In this document: positions 24,129 to 32,645 of the stretch, piece after piece
Position numbering within the stretch: position 1 is the stretch's first letter
Layout of the letters: every line of letters starts with the position of its first letter
Assembly (NCBI GenBank): GCA_021801125.1
Contig: JAJYYI010000017.1
Coordinates: 1 to 33,094, forward strand
Direction of reading: 5' to 3'
Length of the DNA stretch: 33,094 nt
DNA from: Deltaproteobacteria bacterium
GTDB lineage: Bacteria; Desulfobacterota; Binatia; Binatales; Binataceae
Translations under genes and position numbers: made by a program
Notes under the pieces: generated by a model
What the model saw: only the letters and a program-made list of their open reading frames with translations
What the model was told of the DNA's origin: nothing
The model's database searches: none

Positions 24129-26342
24129 ATGGAAGCGCCGGTGCAAGCGTCGGAACCTTCACCCGAAAAGCCTTCGACCGCGCAGCGCCTGCGACAGGAG
24201 CTTCGCGCTCTCGTGGTCGCGGCGGCAGCTTCTTTCGCCGCGCTCAGCATTCTTTCCGACGAGATCGCAACCAACTCCAACCTGGGCGGACCGGTCGGGC
24301 ACGCACTGGCCAGCGGGATGGTCTATTACTTCGGCCATCTGGCTATCGCAATTGCCTTGGGGATGGGATGGCTTGCCGTCGCGCTGTGGCGGGGCGTGGC
24401 AGCGCGCCGCACCGCTCGCATCGCCGCCGGCGCGGCTTTGATGTTCCTGGTGCTGGAGTGCGTCGCGGCGATGGCGGGCGGCCCGGCGTGGGGCGGCGTG
24501 GTCGGCGCTGCGGTCTCCGGCTTCTTCGGTGCCTACGTCAGTATCGGCGGTACGCTCCTGCTGCTGGTGTTGGGGGCGTTGTTCGCGCTGGCGCTCGCCT
24601 TCGAGCTGGCACCCACCGAGCTTGCACACCGCACGCGTCGGGCCCTGGCCCGGCCCAAGCGCGCGCCCGAGGCGTCCGACGCTCAGGACGACGCCGGAGA
24701 GACGTCGGCCATCGTGCTCGAACATGAAGTGGACGCCGAAGCGGCAGACATTACCGACGAATCGCCCGTTTGGAGCCAACCTGCGAGCCGTGGCGCGTCT
24801 GAACCGATTGAGCTGCCCGCTTCGAGCGCTCCGCCTCCGGCTGCACGCCGCGTCAGGCGTGCAGCCAAGCTCCCTTCGCACGCGCTGCTTGACAGGTCTC
24901 CTTTATCCGAAAGCGTGCTCGACCGTACCGCGCTGGAAGAAAGCGCGCGGGTGCTCGAACAAAAGCTGGACGACTTTGGAGTGACGGGTCGAGTCGTCGG
25001 CGTGCAGCCTGGGCCGGTCATCTCGATGTACAAATTCGAACCCGCATCGGGAGTGAAGGTCAGCCAGGTGTTGAACCTCGCCGACGATTTGTCGCTGGCG
25101 CTAAAGGCGCCGTCAATTAGAATCCAGGCGCCGGTGCCGGGCGAGGCAGTGATTGGTATCGAGGTGCCCAACCGCAAGCGCGAAAAGATTTATTTGCGCG
25201 AGATTCTTGAGGCGCCGGAGTTCGCCGCTTCCGGAGGCCACCTGACCATCGCCCTGGGCAAGACGATCAGCGGCCGGCCGGCTGCGGCGGATCTCGCCCG
25301 GATGCCGCATCTGCTGATCGCCGGCGCCACCGGAGCGGGAAAGTCAGTCGCGCTCCACGCCATGATCGCCTCGATCGTCTTCAACGCGACAGCCGAGGAT
25401 GTGCGCTTCATTCTGATCGACCCGAAGATGCTCGAGTTGTCGGTGTACGAGGGCATCCCGCATCTTCTGGTTCCCGTCGTGGTTGATCCCGACAAGGCCA
25501 CTGCGGCGTTGTTGTGGGCGACGCAGGAAATGGAGCGAAGGTACCGCCTGATGCGTGAGTTAGGCGTGCGTAATATCGACGGTTACAACCAAGCGTTGGA
25601 AAAGGCGTCTCAACCGGGGGCTGCACCGTTTCTCAGATGGCCTGGGCACGCCGACTCCGGCGATTCCGATCGACCCCCGCTCGAGCATCGCAAGCTCCCC
25701 AAGATTGTGATCGTCATCGACGAGCTTGCCGACCTGATGCTGAGCGAAGGGAAAAACGTCGAACGTGACATCACCCGCCTGGCGCAGAAAGCGCGTGCGT
25801 CCGGGATTCACCTTATCCTGGCGACCCAACGACCCTCGGTGGATATCATCACCGGACTGATAAAGGCCAACATGCCGGCGCGTATCTCTTTTCAAGTCGC
25901 CTCGCGGGTCGACTCGCGAACGATCCTCGATGCGATCGGAGCTGAGCGGCTCCTGGGCGAAGGGGATATGCTTTTTATGCCGCCGGGTACGGCAAAGCTG
26001 CAGCGCCTGCACGGCCCGTTCGTATCGGAGAGCGAAATCCGCAAAGTCACGGATTTCCTGCGCGCTCAGGGCGCGCCCGACTACCAGATGGAAATCCTCG
26101 AAACCAAGCGTTTCGAGAGCGGTGGCGCCGACGCTTCCACCGAGCGGGACGAGATGTACGACGAGGCGGTAAGGATCGTGAGCGAAACCAATCAAGCCTC
26201 CATCTCGATGATTCAGCGCCGTCTGCGAATCGGATACAACCGAGCGGCCAGGATTGTCGAGCAGATGGAGCGCGAAGGTTTGGTTTCGCCGAGCGACGGG
26301 TTGCGTCCGCGCGAAGTACGCAACTTGCGCGTCGTTCGCTAG
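24129..26342 (+). CDS. ftsK: DNA translocase FtsK
   Basis: Septal membrane-anchored DNA pump that clears and aligns chromosome termini at division. N-terminal hydrophobic helices (about 27-43, 58-80, 95-112 and 125-165) are followed by a linker of about 90 residues rich in Ala, Pro and Glu. The motor follows: the alpha domain (LEQKLDDFGVTGRVVGVQPG), Walker A GATGAGKS (399-406) and Walker B VIVIDELADL (Asp531, Glu532), with ATQRPSVDIITG. The C-terminal gamma winged helix reads SMIQRRLRIGYNRAARIVEQ. Length is 737 aa, a compact FtsK/SpoIIIE form. ATG 24129 is chosen; a GTG at 24102 overlapping rnj is the alternative. The ftsK-lolA order is also seen in E. coli. Confidence 0.95.
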   Translation: MEAPVQASEPSPEKPSTAQRLRQELRALVVAAAASFAALSILSDEIATNSNLGGPVGHALASGMVYYFGHLAIAIALGMGWLAVALWRGVAARRTARIAAGAALMFLVLECVAAMAGGPAWGGVVGAAVSGFFGAYVSIGGTLLLLVLGALFALALAFELAPTELAHRTRRALARPKRAPEASDAQDDAGETSAIVLEHEVDAEAADITDESPVWSQPASRGASEPIELPASSAPPPAARRVRRAAKLPSHALLDRSPLSESVLDRTALEESARVLEQKLDDFGVTGRVVGVQPGPVISMYKFEPASGVKVSQVLNLADDLSLALKAPSIRIQAPVPGEAVIGIEVPNRKREKIYLREILEAPEFAASGGHLTIALGKTISGRPAAADLARMPHLLIAGATGAGKSVALHAMIASIVFNATAEDVRFILIDPKMLELSVYEGIPHLLVPVVVDPDKATAALLWATQEMERRYRLMRELGVRNIDGYNQALEKASQPGAAPFLRWPGHADSGDSDRPPLEHRKLPKIVIVIDELADLMLSEGKNVERDITRLAQKARASGIHLILATQRPSVDIITGLIKANMPARISFQVASRVDSRTILDAIGAERLLGEGDMLFMPPGTAKLQRLHGPFVSESEIRKVTDFLRAQGAPDYQMEILETKRFESGGADASTERDEMYDEAVRIVSETNQASISMIQRRLRIGYNRAARIVEQMEREGLVSPSDGLRPREVRNLRVVR

Positions 26343-26769
26343 CTCGCTGGTCTTTTTCAGGCCGCGGATCGTATAGGATTCTTCGTACCACCGAAGGAGC
26401 CACCGATCCGTCGGTCGGGATCGCGCTTCGTGTCACCCAGATCGCGGATAGCAACGTCAATGGTGTTGATGAACACGAGGACCTCGAACGTTAACCGCGA
26501 GTCGGCGGCCGTGGGTTGGTTCGACGGAGTTTTCCGGGCAAATTCGCCGCCGCATCGAAAGAAGCCATTTCTCGTGCGTGTTGACACCCTTGGTGCCCGT
26601 TGCAGCCGCACGCCGTGATTGAGATTCGCAACGCTGGGCGGCGACGTATCAACTCTTTCACGCCCGCTCGAGCGTTGGGATTGAAATAATCGACTCGGGT
26701 GGGCGTCCAAAAAAGACTATCGGCGAGCGGGGCAACCTGCGGACCGTTAGGGCAGGTAAGCTCAAACGA
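26343..26769. other. Gap between ftsK and lolA
   Basis: No gene is supported. A CTTTTTC run follows a weak 5-bp stem right after the ftsK stop and could be a poor terminator. An isolated TTGACA at 26581 has no matching -10 box at the right distance. Confidence 0.4.
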
Positions 26770-27639
26770 ATGTCGAAGCTGTTTAGAAAGGTCAGGTCGC
26801 GCTCAAGCCGCGCGTACGGTTCACCGGGGGGGTGGTCTTTGTCCGAGATGGCTTGCGGGACCGGGCTGCGAGAACACGAAGCGGCGCGCCGAGACCAAGT
26901 CGCCGGCTGCGAGCTTTTACACGCCCTGTTCGACGTTCTTATCCGGCCAAACCACCGTCGCGCCGCAAGCTGGGCATTGTCTTTCGCGCTGTGCGGGGCC
27001 GCTATCCTGGCCGGCACGCGGGCTATCGCGCAGCCCGCAGGCGATCCTTGCCGACGACAGGATCTTACGAGCCTTATCGGCCAAATCCAGCGTCACTACG
27101 AAGCGACGGGCTCGTTCAGCGCAAGCTTCACGGAGCAAATTTCCCCGCTCGGCGGAGAGTCCAAAACGCGCAGCGGCAAGCTTTATTTCCAGCGGCCAGG
27201 CAAGATGCGTTGGGATTTCGCGCCTCCTAACAACGATACGATCGTCTCGGATGGGACGACTCTTTACAGCTATCAACCGGACCTGAACCAGGTTGTCGAG
27301 GTGCCCATCTCAAAGGCCTTTTCCTCATCAGCCGTCACTGGGTTCCTGCTCGGCGTAGGCAGGCTCGAGCAGGATTTTAACGGAAGCTGGCCCACAACCC
27401 AGCCAACCGGAGGGAATGTCGCCGTGGTGCTGAAGCCCAAAGAAGGCACCACGATAGGCCGCACAGTGGAACTCCAAGTCGACCCACGAACGTGCGCGAT
27501 TAAAGGGGTTCGCCTTGAGGACCAAATCGGTAATGTGACGAAGCTTGAATTTCTCAATTCGCAAACAAATATCGCTTTAGATAGCTCGTTGTTTCGCTTT
27601 GTCGTGCCCGCGGGTGCCGACGTGGTCCAGGCGCCATAG
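26770..27639 (+). CDS. lolA: Outer-membrane lipoprotein carrier protein LolA
   Basis: Periplasmic chaperone that takes lipoproteins from the LolCDE transporter to the outer membrane. The mature part starts near AQPAGDPCRRQD. It shows the LolA pattern: GSFSASFTEQIS, SGKLYFQRPGKMRWDF, DGTTLYSYQPDLNQVVEVPI, a loop with SSAVTGFLLG, and the late strand IGNVTKLEFLNSQTNIALD. The signal peptide is RRAASWALSFALCGAAILAG ending ...AIAQ. The chosen ATG leaves an unusually long region (about 65 residues) before the signal core; the ATG at 26848 shortens it only partly, and no in-frame ATG sits at the ideal place. The true start is therefore uncertain, possibly a non-ATG codon near 26940-26975. The stop is TAG. 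Confidence 0.85.
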   Translation: MSKLFRKVRSRSSRAYGSPGGWSLSEMACGTGLREHEAARRDQVAGCELLHALFDVLIRPNHRRAASWALSFALCGAAILAGTRAIAQPAGDPCRRQDLTSLIGQIQRHYEATGSFSASFTEQISPLGGESKTRSGKLYFQRPGKMRWDFAPPNNDTIVSDGTTLYSYQPDLNQVVEVPISKAFSSSAVTGFLLGVGRLEQDFNGSWPTTQPTGGNVAVVLKPKEGTTIGRTVELQVDPRTCAIKGVRLEDQIGNVTKLEFLNSQTNIALDSSLFRFVVPAGADVVQAP

Positions 27640-27729
27640 CGGCAAACCCTGGCATACAGCGCTGCCCCAAGCGGCTTTGCTGGTTATGAACAACTTTTTT
27701 TCTTTTAGTGAACCATCTTGGAACACGGA

Positions 27730-27758
27730 TTGCAGCGCGAGAGCGCAGTCAGTATCCT
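27730..27758 (+). promoter_or_regulatory. Candidate promoter of rimO
   Basis: TTGCAG (27730-27735), a 17-bp spacer and TATCCT (27753-27758) each match consensus at 4 of 6 positions. The predicted start near 27765 supports translation from ATG 27790. A T-rich run (27694-27707) just upstream may end the lolA transcript, although its hairpin is weak. Confidence 0.35.
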
Positions 27759-27789
27759 GAAAGTTCTTTCGCCGCGTATCGGCACGTGT

Positions 27790-29133
27790 ATGGAACGAGT
27801 CCACCTGCTCAACTTAGGGTGTCCCAAAAATCAGGTCGATGGTGAACTCATGCTCGGGGCGCTCGCGCGTGCCGGCTTTGAAGTCAGCCTTAATCCGCAG
27901 GAAGCGGAGATTCTTATCGTCAATACGTGCTCTTTTATCGAGGCGGCAAAGAAAGAGTCGCTCGATGCAATCTTGGAGGCGGCGAGCCTCAAGGAAAGCG
28001 CGAATGCACGCCGAGTGGTTGTGGCAGGATGCCTCGCTCAGCGCTACGGGCAGGAGCTGAAGGCTGCGATGCCCGAGGTTGATGTTCTGGTCGGCACAGG
28101 CAATTTTCTCGATCTTCCTGGGCTTTTGCGCCGGCCGGCCGAGGAGGACCGAACTCAGGCGGTTGCGTATCCGGGCGCTGCGCATCTGTTGGCGTCGGCG
28201 GAGAGTCCCCGTCTGTTAACCGGTGCCCCCTGGACAACCTACGTTAAGGTATCAGAGGGATGCGACCACAGATGCGCGTTCTGCATTATCCCGAAGATTC
28301 GGGGCCGGCATCAGAGCCGGCCGCTCGACGATGTGGTAGCCGAGGTGCGAAAGCTAGCCGAAAGAGGCGTGCGCGAGGTTAACTTGGTTGCGCAAGACCT
28401 GACCGCCTACGGCCGAGACCTGTATCCGCGGACTTCGCTGGCCGCGCTGCTGCGGGCGCTGGCCCCGATCCCGAACCTGCGGTGGATTCGATTGTTGTAT
28501 TGTTACCCGAACTTTGTGACCTGTGAGCTGCTCGACGCGATAGCCGAGGTGCCGCAGGTGGTCAACTATATAGACATGCCGCTTCAGCACGCGGATGATC
28601 GAATGTTGCGGGCTATGCGGCGGGAACGTTCGGTATCCGCGTTGAGGTCGCTGCTCGATCGGGTCAGGAGCAAACTGCCCGGCCTTGTTCTGCGCACGTC
28701 GTTCATCGTTGGATTTCCGGGCGAAGATGACCAAGCGTTTTCTCACCTTGTCGACTTCGTGCGCGAACAGCGGTTCGACCGCGTTGGGGTGTTTACATAC
28801 TCTCGAGAGGAAGGAACCGCTGCCTACGACCTGCCTGACCAGATACCCCAACGGGTCAAGCTGCAACGTAGGCGGGAGCTTATGGCGACACAAGCACAGG
28901 TGTCGTGGGCTAAGCATCAAGCCCTAGTCGGTACGGAAATAGAAGTGCTGATCGAAAGCGAGGGCCCGACCGAGCGCGCTCGGTTGCGCGGCCGAAGCTC
29001 CTCGCAAGCGCCGGAGATTGACGGCGCGGTGTTCCTGCGAGGTATGGCGAAGGCCGGGGAGTTTGTGCGCGCGCGCGTGGAACAGGCTTTCACCTACGAC
29101 CTGCACGCGCGGATCGTTGAAACAGTTACATGA
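27790..29133 (+). CDS. rimO: Ribosomal protein S12 methylthiotransferase RimO
   Basis: Radical-SAM enzyme that adds a methylthio group to an aspartate of ribosomal protein S12. NLGCPKNQVDGE at the start separates RimO from MiaB. Cys11, Cys47 and Cys81 should hold the auxiliary 4Fe-4S cluster, and C158xxxC162xxC165 (CDHRCAFC) the SAM cluster. The segment YIDMPLQHADDRMLRAMRR and a C-terminal TRAM domain from about 375 complete the family pattern. Length is 447 aa, normal. ATG 27790 is chosen because the family begins there; the frame is open upstream to 27718. The DksA-like gene follows after 18 bp and is probably co-transcribed. Confidence 0.94.
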   Translation: MERVHLLNLGCPKNQVDGELMLGALARAGFEVSLNPQEAEILIVNTCSFIEAAKKESLDAILEAASLKESANARRVVVAGCLAQRYGQELKAAMPEVDVLVGTGNFLDLPGLLRRPAEEDRTQAVAYPGAAHLLASAESPRLLTGAPWTTYVKVSEGCDHRCAFCIIPKIRGRHQSRPLDDVVAEVRKLAERGVREVNLVAQDLTAYGRDLYPRTSLAALLRALAPIPNLRWIRLLYCYPNFVTCELLDAIAEVPQVVNYIDMPLQHADDRMLRAMRRERSVSALRSLLDRVRSKLPGLVLRTSFIVGFPGEDDQAFSHLVDFVREQRFDRVGVFTYSREEGTAAYDLPDQIPQRVKLQRRRELMATQAQVSWAKHQALVGTEIEVLIESEGPTERARLRGRSSSQAPEIDGAVFLRGMAKAGEFVRARVEQAFTYDLHARIVETVT

Positions 29134-29151
29134 GCGAAAGGCGGTGGAGAA

Positions 29152-29604
29152 ATGCCAAAGAAGAACGGCGTAGCTAGCCGCAAGAAGTTCTTAGCCGCGA
29201 TGCGCAAGCGGCTTGAGAATATGCGAACTCAGTTGGCCAACGACGTCGACGAGGAACTGCGCACCGAGCGCGAGGGCAATAAGGACGAAGGAATGGATAC
29301 CTACGACCTCGCCTCGGAAGAACGCGCCCGCGAGTTGAGTTCAATCCTGTCGGACCGAGAACTCAACAAAATACGGGAGATTGAGGACGCCATCGAGCGC
29401 CTGGACGAGGACGCCTTTGGTGTCTGTGAAGGATGCGGGATGGATATCGCCGAGGCACGTCTGGAGGCAATGCCCTTTACTCGACTGTGCCGCGACTGTC
29501 AGCAAGACTTCGAGCGAAAAGAGCGCGCCCAACGGCGCGTCGAGGGCGAGCGCTTCACCTACAGACGAGTCGGCTCGGCCGACAACGACGAGGAAGGCGT
29601 GTAG
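29152..29604 (+). CDS. DksA/TraR-family zinc-finger protein, second copy
   Basis: Predicted RNA polymerase secondary-channel regulator. The N-terminal coiled coil (about 10-75) has the tip GMDTYDLAS, consistent with the DxxDxA tip of DksA. The zinc finger CEGCGMDIAEARLEAMPF is followed by TRLCRDC. Length is 150 aa. GGTGGAG lies about 5 bases before ATG 29152. It sits 18 bp after rimO, suggesting that its expression is tied to a ribosome-modification gene. It is only distantly similar to the family member at 18021-18521, mostly in the zinc finger, so the two are not a recent duplication. Confidence 0.9.
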   Translation: MPKKNGVASRKKFLAAMRKRLENMRTQLANDVDEELRTEREGNKDEGMDTYDLASEERARELSSILSDRELNKIREIEDAIERLDEDAFGVCEGCGMDIAEARLEAMPFTRLCRDCQQDFERKERAQRRVEGERFTYRRVGSADNDEEGV

Positions 29605-29831
29605 CAGCGACTCGATGATATCGTCAACAGCAAAAGTGCAATGGCAGAGCCTCGGCCTGCCAGTTCGGATCGCAGTGAAAAAGGCGTGACCGTGAACGTC
29701 GGCCTCGGCATCCTCGTGAAAGCGTCGCTGCGCGTCACAGGGCGCTTGACGCCACAGCGCGGAAGCTGGTAAGCACGTCTCGTTCGAGCACGAAGGAGAC
29801 CCAAAACGGGGGAATTAAGGAGAGCAAAAGG

Positions 29832-30743
29832 GTGATCGAAAACGGCAATGCGGCACGGCAGATTCTCAGCGATGTCAGAACGAGAGTCGCCGTGGCCAGC
29901 GCGAAGGGCGGCGCCGGAAAAAGCATGGTCACGGTGAGCCTTGCGGCCCAGATGGCAATTATGGGCCGCAAGGTAGGCATTCTCGACGCTGACTTCGACG
30001 CGCCCTCGATCGCCACGATGCTCGGCTTGATGCCCGGAATTCTGATTCCCAACGGCGCGGCGATAGAGCCCGCGAGCGGTCCACTTGGTCTGAGAACCAT
30101 CGGAAGCGACTTGATTGCCGATGCGCCGTTGCCTTTGTTCCGCTACGAGCCGCCGGGATCGGCCGATGCCGCGCTACCAACCGAGGATTCCATAGCGCCC
30201 GTCAACTCTGCGGATCCCTATCATTTGTCCGCGACCAGCCTGCTGCGCAACGGCGTTGCCTTCGGCCATCTGGACCTGCTTTTGATCGATCTCCCCACGG
30301 GCCGATCTTGCTTGCGCGAGATAGCTTCGGTTGTGGAGCTGCATGGCCTTGTCGTGGTAACGCATTCGTCGCCGAGCGCTTTGCGTGCGACCCGTTCCCT
30401 AATCGAGTCCGCACAGTCCCTTGGCGTGGCGGTGCTTGGAATAGTCGAAAACATGACCGCCTTCTACTGCAGTCAATGCCGCACGGTGCGTCCCCTTCTT
30501 CCGCGGGGCGGCGTTTTCGATCTCAGCCGAGAGATTAAGCTACCGCTTCTGGCTCGTTTACCCTTCGACCCGCAGATGGCGGAGGCGTGCGAACAAGGTC
30601 GGTTGTTCGTTCAGCAGTTTCCAGACGCCCCTTTGACCAAGCAACTCGCGGATTTAACACAAAAAATCAAAACCGCGCTGGACCAAATCCCCTACCATCC
30701 GTTGCCTAACGGCGGCGCGGCGTCGGAATCACGTCAGGTCTAA
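29832..30743 (+). CDS. mrp: Mrp/NBP35-family P-loop ATPase (Fe-S carrier type)
   Basis: Mrp/ApbC proteins bind a 4Fe-4S cluster between two subunits and pass it to client enzymes. Seen: a deviant Walker A, SAKGGAGKS, with the signature lysine (residues 23-31); GILDADFDAPSIATMLGL; a Walker B-like DLLLIDLPTG, where most relatives have DxPPG; GIVENMTAFYCSQC, placing C213 and C216 as the cluster-binding CxxC; and a C-terminal ATP-binding half with LPLLARLPFDP. MinD/ParA relatives lack the CxxC. Length is 303 aa. GTG 29832 has AAGGAGAG about 7 bases upstream. The neighbours do not reveal a specific client. Confidence 0.87.
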   Translation: MIENGNAARQILSDVRTRVAVASAKGGAGKSMVTVSLAAQMAIMGRKVGILDADFDAPSIATMLGLMPGILIPNGAAIEPASGPLGLRTIGSDLIADAPLPLFRYEPPGSADAALPTEDSIAPVNSADPYHLSATSLLRNGVAFGHLDLLLIDLPTGRSCLREIASVVELHGLVVVTHSSPSALRATRSLIESAQSLGVAVLGIVENMTAFYCSQCRTVRPLLPRGGVFDLSREIKLPLLARLPFDPQMAEACEQGRLFVQQFPDAPLTKQLADLTQKIKTALDQIPYHPLPNGGAASESRQV

Positions 30744-30875
30744 AGGCCGTCGCTGGCCTCGCAAAATCCCGATAAAGGCTGCTGCTTGCAGCTGTCGCGA
30801 TTCTCGCGGCTGACTCAAGCGGTCACGACCGCCGCCCATAAAAACCGTTTCGGCGCCGATCGGTGGCGCGCTCGG

Positions 30876-32645
30876 TCAAAGCAGAGCCCAGGACGGCCGC
30901 ATCCGGTCTGAAACCCAAAACGCGCCATGTCCCGAGCCCAGGCGCGATTCGACCGCCGCGAATCCCAAGGTAGTGTAGGTAACCGTGCCATCGACGTTCG
31001 GATGCGCCAGAGCGACCGCTTTCTCCACGCTGCCGGCAAGCGCAAGCGGCTGCGCGGCGCCCAACTTGAGCACGGCCGCGAGCTTCTGAGGAAGTTGGCT
31101 AGGGGCGGAGGCGACCAGCTCCAGCGCCTCGAGACTTGGGCCTTGTGCCCGGCCGACTGCCCATTGCCTCGCGCGAACGTCGTCGGCGCTGGGAACGTCG
31201 GAGGCAAGGCGACCCGCTTCCAAGACGACCGGCGACGGCAAGGCGTTGAGATACACCCACAGAGTTTTGCTCGGGACGTAGCCCCCGCTCGTGGCTCCGT
31301 AATTAGGACCGAAGCCGACGCGTCCGGGCGTGTCTATCGAGTACGCCTCCGTACCTAAAGTTACGCAGCCGCGCGTCACGCCGAAGCGGCTGCGAGTCGG
31401 CGCTCGCCCGGACTGCCGCAAAATATGCTCGATACGGGTCTCCGGAACAGCGTCCGCAGCGTGTCCTTCGAGAGTTAACGAAACGTCGACCAGACGCCCC
31501 GAAGCCAAGGCTTGTTCCACGCTGATACATGAGCGCGCGTCCGGAACGGAGATCGCCGGACCGCGAAAGCGCAGCTCAAAACCCCGCTCGCGAAGCGCAA
31601 TGCTAAGGTCCCCCAGTGAAAGCTCGTTGCCCGCCAGGCGCGCGCGGTCCTCAGTCGAGAACATGATCACGCCCCCGCCTTCGCAGAGCAACAGCAACGA
31701 TGCACGGCTGAGATCGGGCCCAAACCTGAAGCTTGCTATTCCCCCAAGCGAAGCCGCCGCGTCGTAAAATTCCATCCCGTACCGAAACGATTGCACGGGC
31801 AATTCAACACGCGTCGAAGAGCCGCTCTTTTGGCGCAACCTGGGATGCGCCGGCGCGGGCTCGCTAGCCACCATAGGTGCGATGGGGCGGACCGCCCCAT
31901 CGACCCACGCGCCTAGCGCCTCCTCGACGCCGCTCAGCACGCGCTCGCGCGAAGGCCCCGGCCATCGCAAGGGCACTGAGAGTTCCACCTGGGCAGCTTC
32001 GATCGTGCGCGCTCCGGCCAGCTCGGCAAGCTGCCGTAAAGCAGCGACGTCGCTCTCGCGATGCCGCCGGGTGAAGGCCTGCAGCAAGTTGTTCTTGCCC
32101 GCGGCGGGATAGCGCAGTCCGAAGCTCGCAATAATCCCGTTTTCGTCAAGCCGCTTAGCCAGCGGGAACAGCACGTCTTTGATAAACGCGTCGCCGGCGC
32201 TAACGCTGTCGGTCCAAGCGGGCAGCGCGTGGGTGCTCTCCAGGCGCGCGCCGATCCCGAAATCGACTCGCGGCTGGATTACGTTCCATCCGTGAATTAT
32301 CAAGACAACCAAACGCCCATGAGCCCTCACGAGCTCGCGGGCGTGGCGCGCGATCTCGCTGAGCATCCAAGGAGCGCGCGCGGCCAATTGCGCGATGCGA
32401 TTGCAGTCAAGCTCGTTGCGGTCCATGCCGCGGTTGATAATCGCGCTTGCGCCAAGCCTCCGCGCCAACTCGCGCGTCAGGTCATCGGTGTAGAGGTCGT
32501 TAACCTTGCGATGCGCGTCGTTGGGCGCGTCTCGGCGCGCTCGTCCCCCATGAGGAGCGATAAGCAAGATTGGAGCGCGGCCTGTCTTTAGCTCAAACCA
32601 CGAACGATCTTCCATTTCTAGGCTGGGCTGCTTGCTCACCGGCAT
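30876..32645 (-). CDS. Two-domain protein with N-formylglutamate amidohydrolase-like N-terminus
   Basis: Residues about 1-265 resemble the N-formylglutamate amidohydrolase family: the early LLIAPHGGRARRDAP, a mid-domain GMDRNELDCNR and LVVLIIHGWN, with His and Asp residues in zinc-site-like positions. Such enzymes hydrolyse formylated or acylated amino acids. The C-terminal 325 residues are beta-rich, contain GPNYGATSGGYVPSKTLW and match no family I can name, so the whole protein (589 aa) is about twice the family length. No signal peptide is visible. ATG 32645 shares one base with the stop of the upstream membrane-protein gene (TGATG), so the two are coupled; GTG 32648 is an alternative. No histidine-degradation gene is nearby, which argues against a Hut role. 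Confidence 0.7.
   Translation of the reverse strand: MPVSKQPSLEMEDRSWFELKTGRAPILLIAPHGGRARRDAPNDAHRKVNDLYTDDLTRELARRLGASAIINRGMDRNELDCNRIAQLAARAPWMLSEIARHARELVRAHGRLVVLIIHGWNVIQPRVDFGIGARLESTHALPAWTDSVSAGDAFIKDVLFPLAKRLDENGIIASFGLRYPAAGKNNLLQAFTRRHRESDVAALRQLAELAGARTIEAAQVELSVPLRWPGPSRERVLSGVEEALGAWVDGAVRPIAPMVASEPAPAHPRLRQKSGSSTRVELPVQSFRYGMEFYDAAASLGGIASFRFGPDLSRASLLLLCEGGGVIMFSTEDRARLAGNELSLGDLSIALRERGFELRFRGPAISVPDARSCISVEQALASGRLVDVSLTLEGHAADAVPETRIEHILRQSGRAPTRSRFGVTRGCVTLGTEAYSIDTPGRVGFGPNYGATSGGYVPSKTLWVYLNALPSPVVLEAGRLASDVPSADDVRARQWAVGRAQGPSLEALELVASAPSQLPQKLAAVLKLGAAQPLALAGSVEKAVALAHPNVDGTVTYTTLGFAAVESRLGSGHGAFWVSDRMRPSWALL

Noticed and set aside
24159-24881. 240-codon minus-strand frame opposite ftsK
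   Set aside because: Shadow of the Ala-rich membrane and linker region of FtsK.
29641-29772. 43-codon frame between the second DksA-like gene and mrp
   Set aside because: No ribosome-binding site and no recognisable sequence; recorded only as a possibility.
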